Position numbers and translations under genes: made by a program. 64,000 bases of DNA from Klebsiella grimontii (GTDB lineage Bacteria > Pseudomonadota > Gammaproteobacteria > Enterobacterales > Enterobacteriaceae), in contig NZ_FZTC01000014.1 of the NCBI RefSeq assembly GCF_900200035.1, positions 124,001 to 188,000 of the forward strand, given 5' to 3'. The notes under the pieces are model-generated. The model was not told the DNA's origin. It saw only the letters and a program-made list of their open reading frames with translations, and did not search any database. Below are positions 61,097 through 64,000 of the stretch, one piece after another. How positions within the stretch are numbered: position 1 is the first letter of the stretch; each line of letters starts with the position of its first letter.

Positions 61097-61726
61097 ATGA
61101 CTGAACGCCTTTATTACACCAGCGACGCCACTGAATGCCTGGCGCGAGTCGTCAACTGCCTGAGCGAAGCCGATGGCCGCTATGCCATTGAGCTGGACCG
61201 TACGCTATTTCACCCGCAGGGCGGCGGTCAGCCGGCGGATCGCGGCTGGATTGCCGATCTGGCGGTCGAAGGCGTGGTTTCGCGCGGCGATAGCGTAGCG
61301 CATATCGTTTCACAGCCGCTGCCGTCAGGCGAGGTCACGATCCGTATCGATGCGGAAAGCCGACGGCTTCACGCGCGCCTGCACTCCGCCGGGCACGTGC
61401 TTGCCCAGGCCGGCGAGCAGTCAGGCTGGCAGCCGATGAAAGGACATCACTGGCCGGGAGAAAGCCGTATCATTTTTGCCGCCGGGGCTAACGGCGGGCT
61501 GCCCGAAGCCAGCGCGCTGCTGGAAAAAGTCGCCGCCTGGCAGGCAGGAAATTTACCGCGTCAGGTCGCTTTTGCCGATGGCCTGCGCCAGATTGGGTTC
61601 GGCGATATGCAGAGCTATCCCTGCGGCGGTACGCACGTTGCCAGCCTGTCCGAGCTGGGGAAAATCGTCATTAGCCAGGTGAAGATGAAAAAAGGCCAAA
61701 TTATTGTCAGCTACACCGTGGAATAA
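61097..61726 (+). CDS. AlaX-type alanyl-tRNA editing protein
   Basis: 209 aa. A free-standing relative of the AlaRS editing domain that hydrolyses misacylated Ser-tRNA(Ala) or Gly-tRNA(Ala). Zinc ligands typical of the family: His96-xxx-His100 in LHSAGH and Cys176...His180 in PCGGTH; the substrate motif HPQGGGQPAD is at 39-48. ATG at 61097 after AGAGAGGAGAACAACC. Divergent from the LysR gene and convergent with citB. No AlaRS catalytic domain is attached. Confidence 0.92.
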   Translation: MTERLYYTSDATECLARVVNCLSEADGRYAIELDRTLFHPQGGGQPADRGWIADLAVEGVVSRGDSVAHIVSQPLPSGEVTIRIDAESRRLHARLHSAGHVLAQAGEQSGWQPMKGHHWPGESRIIFAAGANGGLPEASALLEKVAAWQAGNLPRQVAFADGLRQIGFGDMQSYPCGGTHVASLSELGKIVISQVKMKKGQIIVSYTVE

Positions 61727-61736
61727 GCGCATGAAA

Positions 61737-61764
61737 GGAGATGCGCGATAAACAGGGCATCTCC
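61737..61764 (+). terminator. Convergent terminator between alaX-like gene and citB
   Basis: GGAGATGC-N12-GCATCTCC, an 8-bp perfect stem starting 10 bases after the alaX-like stop and ending 7 bases before the citB stop codon. On the leftward strand it is followed by TTTCAT. It can serve both transcripts. Confidence 0.6.
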
Positions 61765-61770
61765 TGGGGC

Positions 61771-62469
61771 TTAAAGAGGCGCAGGATGTTTACCGTGATA
61801 AATCCGCTCCGGTCTGCCGACTTTGCCATAGCTGATTTCAGCTTCAAGAAAATCATTTTTAACCCCTTGCTCAAGGTAACGGCGGGCGGTGGTTTTACTG
61901 CTGCCGAGAATACGGGCGAGCGTGTCTGCGGTATGGACCGTTTCCGGGTCGGCGAAGAGCTGCAATACCCGGTTAAAGGTGCTCTCATCAATACCGCGCA
62001 GCGGAGAGCCTGCGGCTTCCGTATGCTCTTTTGCCTGGATATTGAACAGGGCGTCAACATGGGTTTGGCTTGCCTGTTCGCTTGAGCGCAGAGAGCTGCG
62101 ATAGCGGGCAAAACGCTCAAGGGTATGCTGCAATCGCTGATAATGAACCGGTTTAATCAGGTAATCAAAAACGCCCATCCGCAGGGCTTCGCTGATGGTA
62201 TCCATATGGTTATCGGCGGTGATGAAAATGATACGCCCTTGATAATGCGTGTTGACGGCGTGGCGGATCAAATCGAGCCCTTTACCATCGGGCAAGAAGT
62301 TATCCAGCAGAGTGAGCTGGGGCTGATAGAGGCGAAGCAGCTTTTTCGCGCTTTCCAGTTTATCGGCAATGCCAATGACTTCGAACTGGGGAAATTGCTT
62401 GATCGTATCCACCAGGATTTCCGCCAGCATAGGTTCGTCTTCAACGATAAGAGTTGTAATGCTATCCAT
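61771..62469 (-). CDS. citB: Citrate-fermentation response regulator CitB
   Basis: 232 aa from the ATG at 62469; three more codons upstream are possible, but the Klebsiella CitB begins MDSITTLIVEDEP. The receiver domain has phospho-acceptor Asp56 in LTLLDNFLPDGKG and the Lys of YLIKPVHY; the C-terminal helix-turn-helix contains TADTLARILGSSKTTARRYL. With CitA it activates the citC and citS operons under anaerobic growth with citrate. Its start overlaps the citA stop by 8 bases. Nearly identical to K. pneumoniae CitB as remembered. Confidence 0.95.
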   Translation of the reverse strand: MDSITTLIVEDEPMLAEILVDTIKQFPQFEVIGIADKLESAKKLLRLYQPQLTLLDNFLPDGKGLDLIRHAVNTHYQGRIIFITADNHMDTISEALRMGVFDYLIKPVHYQRLQHTLERFARYRSSLRSSEQASQTHVDALFNIQAKEHTEAAGSPLRGIDESTFNRVLQLFADPETVHTADTLARILGSSKTTARRYLEQGVKNDFLEAEISYGKVGRPERIYHGKHPAPL

Positions 62470-64000
62470 GATGTTCATCTCTGGTCAGGGGGATATAAAG
62501 GGTAAAAATGGTGCCAAAAGGAATGTTGTTATCGACGACGATATTGCCGCCGGCTTGCTCAACGTAGCTGCGAACCAGCCAGAGTCCGATGCCGTGATCG
62601 CCGCTGTCGCTGCTGGTGACGCCGCGTTCAAAAATACGATCGCGCAGCGATTCGTCAATTCCGCAGCCCTGGTCGGCGATCTCGACGATCGCTTCGTCGC
62701 CCTCGCTGTTGATCAGGCATTCGATCTGCCTTGAACCTGTCGGCTGGCGCAAGGTGGCGTTGTAGGCATTGTCCAGCAAATTACCGACGATCGAGATCCA
62801 CTCATTATGCGAAAGCGACGAGGGTAAGGTCTCAACGTGGCAGGCGGGATCGAATACCAGCTCTATTCCGAGCTCTTTGGCGCGGTAATACTTGCCGATC
62901 AGCAGCCCGGCAAGGTGATTCACTTTAAAGTTACGGGCAATAAAATCGAGCACCTTCTGGTGGCTTTCAGACTGCTGCTGAATAAGATCCAGCGCGTTGT
63001 CATAGCGTTTTAAAAACAGCAGCCCGGCGATGGTGGAGATCAGATTGCGATGCTCGTGCTGCACGGCCCGCAGATTATCCGCGTACTGCTGAACCTGGCT
63101 AAGCTGCAGGCTCAGGGTGTTGATATCGTCTTTACTGCGAAAGCTAATGACCCAGCCCTGAGGCTCGCTATTGAGCGTGACGGCCATGCGGCTGGCGATC
63201 ACTTTAATCTGGTTAAAGGTGACGATTTCGTCTTTTTTATTGGTCTGCGGCGCGTCATAGAAGAATGCCTCCTGAGAGATCACGCTATTGATGCTTTTGC
63301 CAATCAGGATGGTTTCCGGCTGGCTCAGGTTTAATAGCCTCCGCGCGGTCTGATTGATGGCGGTAATTCTGTAATGAGAATCAATGGCTATCAGCCCCTC
63401 AAAAACCGATTCAAACAGGACGCTCTGCTGGATGAGCAGCTGTGATAGCTGCTGAGGTTCCATATTTAGCATCTGCTTTTTAATATGCAGCGAGAAGCGC
63501 CGCGCGCAGTAAAGCAGCAGGAGCAGCATAATCGCCATCGGGATCATCAGCGATCCGATTTGCAGGCTCAGCCAGTTCTCTAACTGTTCGATGGTGTATC
63601 CCACCGATACGATGCCGATCACTTTCCCGGTGCTGTCCTGGATCGGCGACTTGCCGCGTAGTGAAGAACCCAGCGATCCCTTACGCACCGACACGTAGCT
63701 TTTGGCGTTATATAGCGCCTCGTCGCTGTCTCCGCCCTCCATGTATTTACCGATCTCCTCAGGATTCACGTGATACAGGCGCTGGCCTTTCGCGTCGCCG
63801 ACGGTGATATAGGTGGCGTCGGAAAACGAACGCATCGGGTCGATAAGTGCTTTAATGCGCGGTAAATCGTGCTTTTCCACCGCGTCAACCAGTTCGGGCA
63901 TGGCGGAGATCTGCATCGCCTGAATCAGCGCGCGCTGCCCGACCTGGTAATGCAGGCGCTCCTCGGTAATGTTGGTGAGATACCATGACATCGCCAGCAT
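62462..64000 (-). CDS. citA: Citrate sensor kinase CitA, 5' end beyond the window
   Basis: About 512 codons present; the first roughly 35 (start and most of the first membrane helix) lie past base 64000. The periplasmic PAS (PDC) domain follows the helix and contains the citrate-binding residues of Klebsiella CitA (ATYITVGD, KGSLGSSLRGKSPIQD). A second membrane helix, a cytoplasmic PAS domain, the phospho-acceptor His in QHEHRNLISTI, and an ATPase domain (GNLLDNAYNATL, DQGCGIDE, GIGLWLV) complete it. In K. pneumoniae it is the distal part of citS-oadGAB-citAB, which would lie to the right. Confidence 0.95.
   Translation of the reverse strand: MLAMSWYLTNITEERLHYQVGQRALIQAMQISAMPELVDAVEKHDLPRIKALIDPMRSFSDATYITVGDAKGQRLYHVNPEEIGKYMEGGDSDEALYNAKSYVSVRKGSLGSSLRGKSPIQDSTGKVIGIVSVGYTIEQLENWLSLQIGSLMIPMAIMLLLLLYCARRFSLHIKKQMLNMEPQQLSQLLIQQSVLFESVFEGLIAIDSHYRITAINQTARRLLNLSQPETILIGKSINSVISQEAFFYDAPQTNKKDEIVTFNQIKVIASRMAVTLNSEPQGWVISFRSKDDINTLSLQLSQVQQYADNLRAVQHEHRNLISTIAGLLFLKRYDNALDLIQQQSESHQKVLDFIARNFKVNHLAGLLIGKYYRAKELGIELVFDPACHVETLPSSLSHNEWISIVGNLLDNAYNATLRQPTGSRQIECLINSEGDEAIVEIADQGCGIDESLRDRIFERGVTSSDSGDHGIGLWLVRSYVEQAGGNIVVDNNIPFGTIFTLYIPLTRDEHHG

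Overview
The window is 64 kb of enterobacterial chromosome. Gene order and protein sequences match the region around the thr operon (the 100/0 minute point of the E. coli K-12 map). The closest fit is the Klebsiella/Raoultella group: the coding DNA looks GC-rich, there is an extra CNT nucleoside permease in front of deoC, and the window ends in citB/citA, the regulators of Klebsiella-type citrate fermentation. No rRNA, tRNA, phage, IS element or CRISPR array was seen. Comparisons with E. coli or Klebsiella proteins are from memory, not from a search.

Layout. 1-7 kb: end of yjjU, yjjV, a CNT permease, then the deoCABD nucleoside-catabolism operon with its two DeoR operators and tandem CRP sites. 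7-19 kb: lplA-ytjB facing serB-radA-nadR, then ettA, slt, trpR/yjjX, gpmB (ytjC) and rob. 19-24 kb: the creABCD system with a cre tag in front of creD, then arcA. 24-31 kb: small yjjY, the methyltransferase yjtD, the thr leader/attenuator and thrABC, yaaA. 31-38 kb: yaaJ, talB, mog, an MHS-type MFS transporter, satP, yaaW, yaaI. 38-44.5 kb: dnaK-dnaJ with sigma-32 promoters, a roughly 1 kb AT-rich gap holding a decayed LysR gene, then nhaA-nhaR. 44.5-52 kb: rpsT, ribF-ileS-lspA-fkpB-ispH, rihC.

52-59.6 kb is the accessory stretch: a divergent LysR regulator, then a PrpF-family isomerase (ybhH-like), a DASS transporter (ybhI-like), a second unrelated DASS-type transporter, and an aconitase-superfamily protein (ybhJ-like) ending in a strong terminator. 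In E. coli K-12 the ybhD-H-I-J set lies elsewhere and, as I recall, lacks the second transporter. The gene content suggests uptake and isomerisation/hydration of an unsaturated tricarboxylate such as trans-aconitate. It lies about 3 kb from citB/citA. 59.7-62 kb: a DUF805 membrane protein, a second LysR regulator and an AlaX-type alanyl-tRNA editing protein. The window ends inside citA, which is read leftward from beyond the right edge, where citS-oadGAB would be expected.

Most of the window is conserved core genome. The tricarboxylate-type cluster beside the citrate locus is the most interesting part, followed by the broken LysR gene between dnaJ and nhaA.
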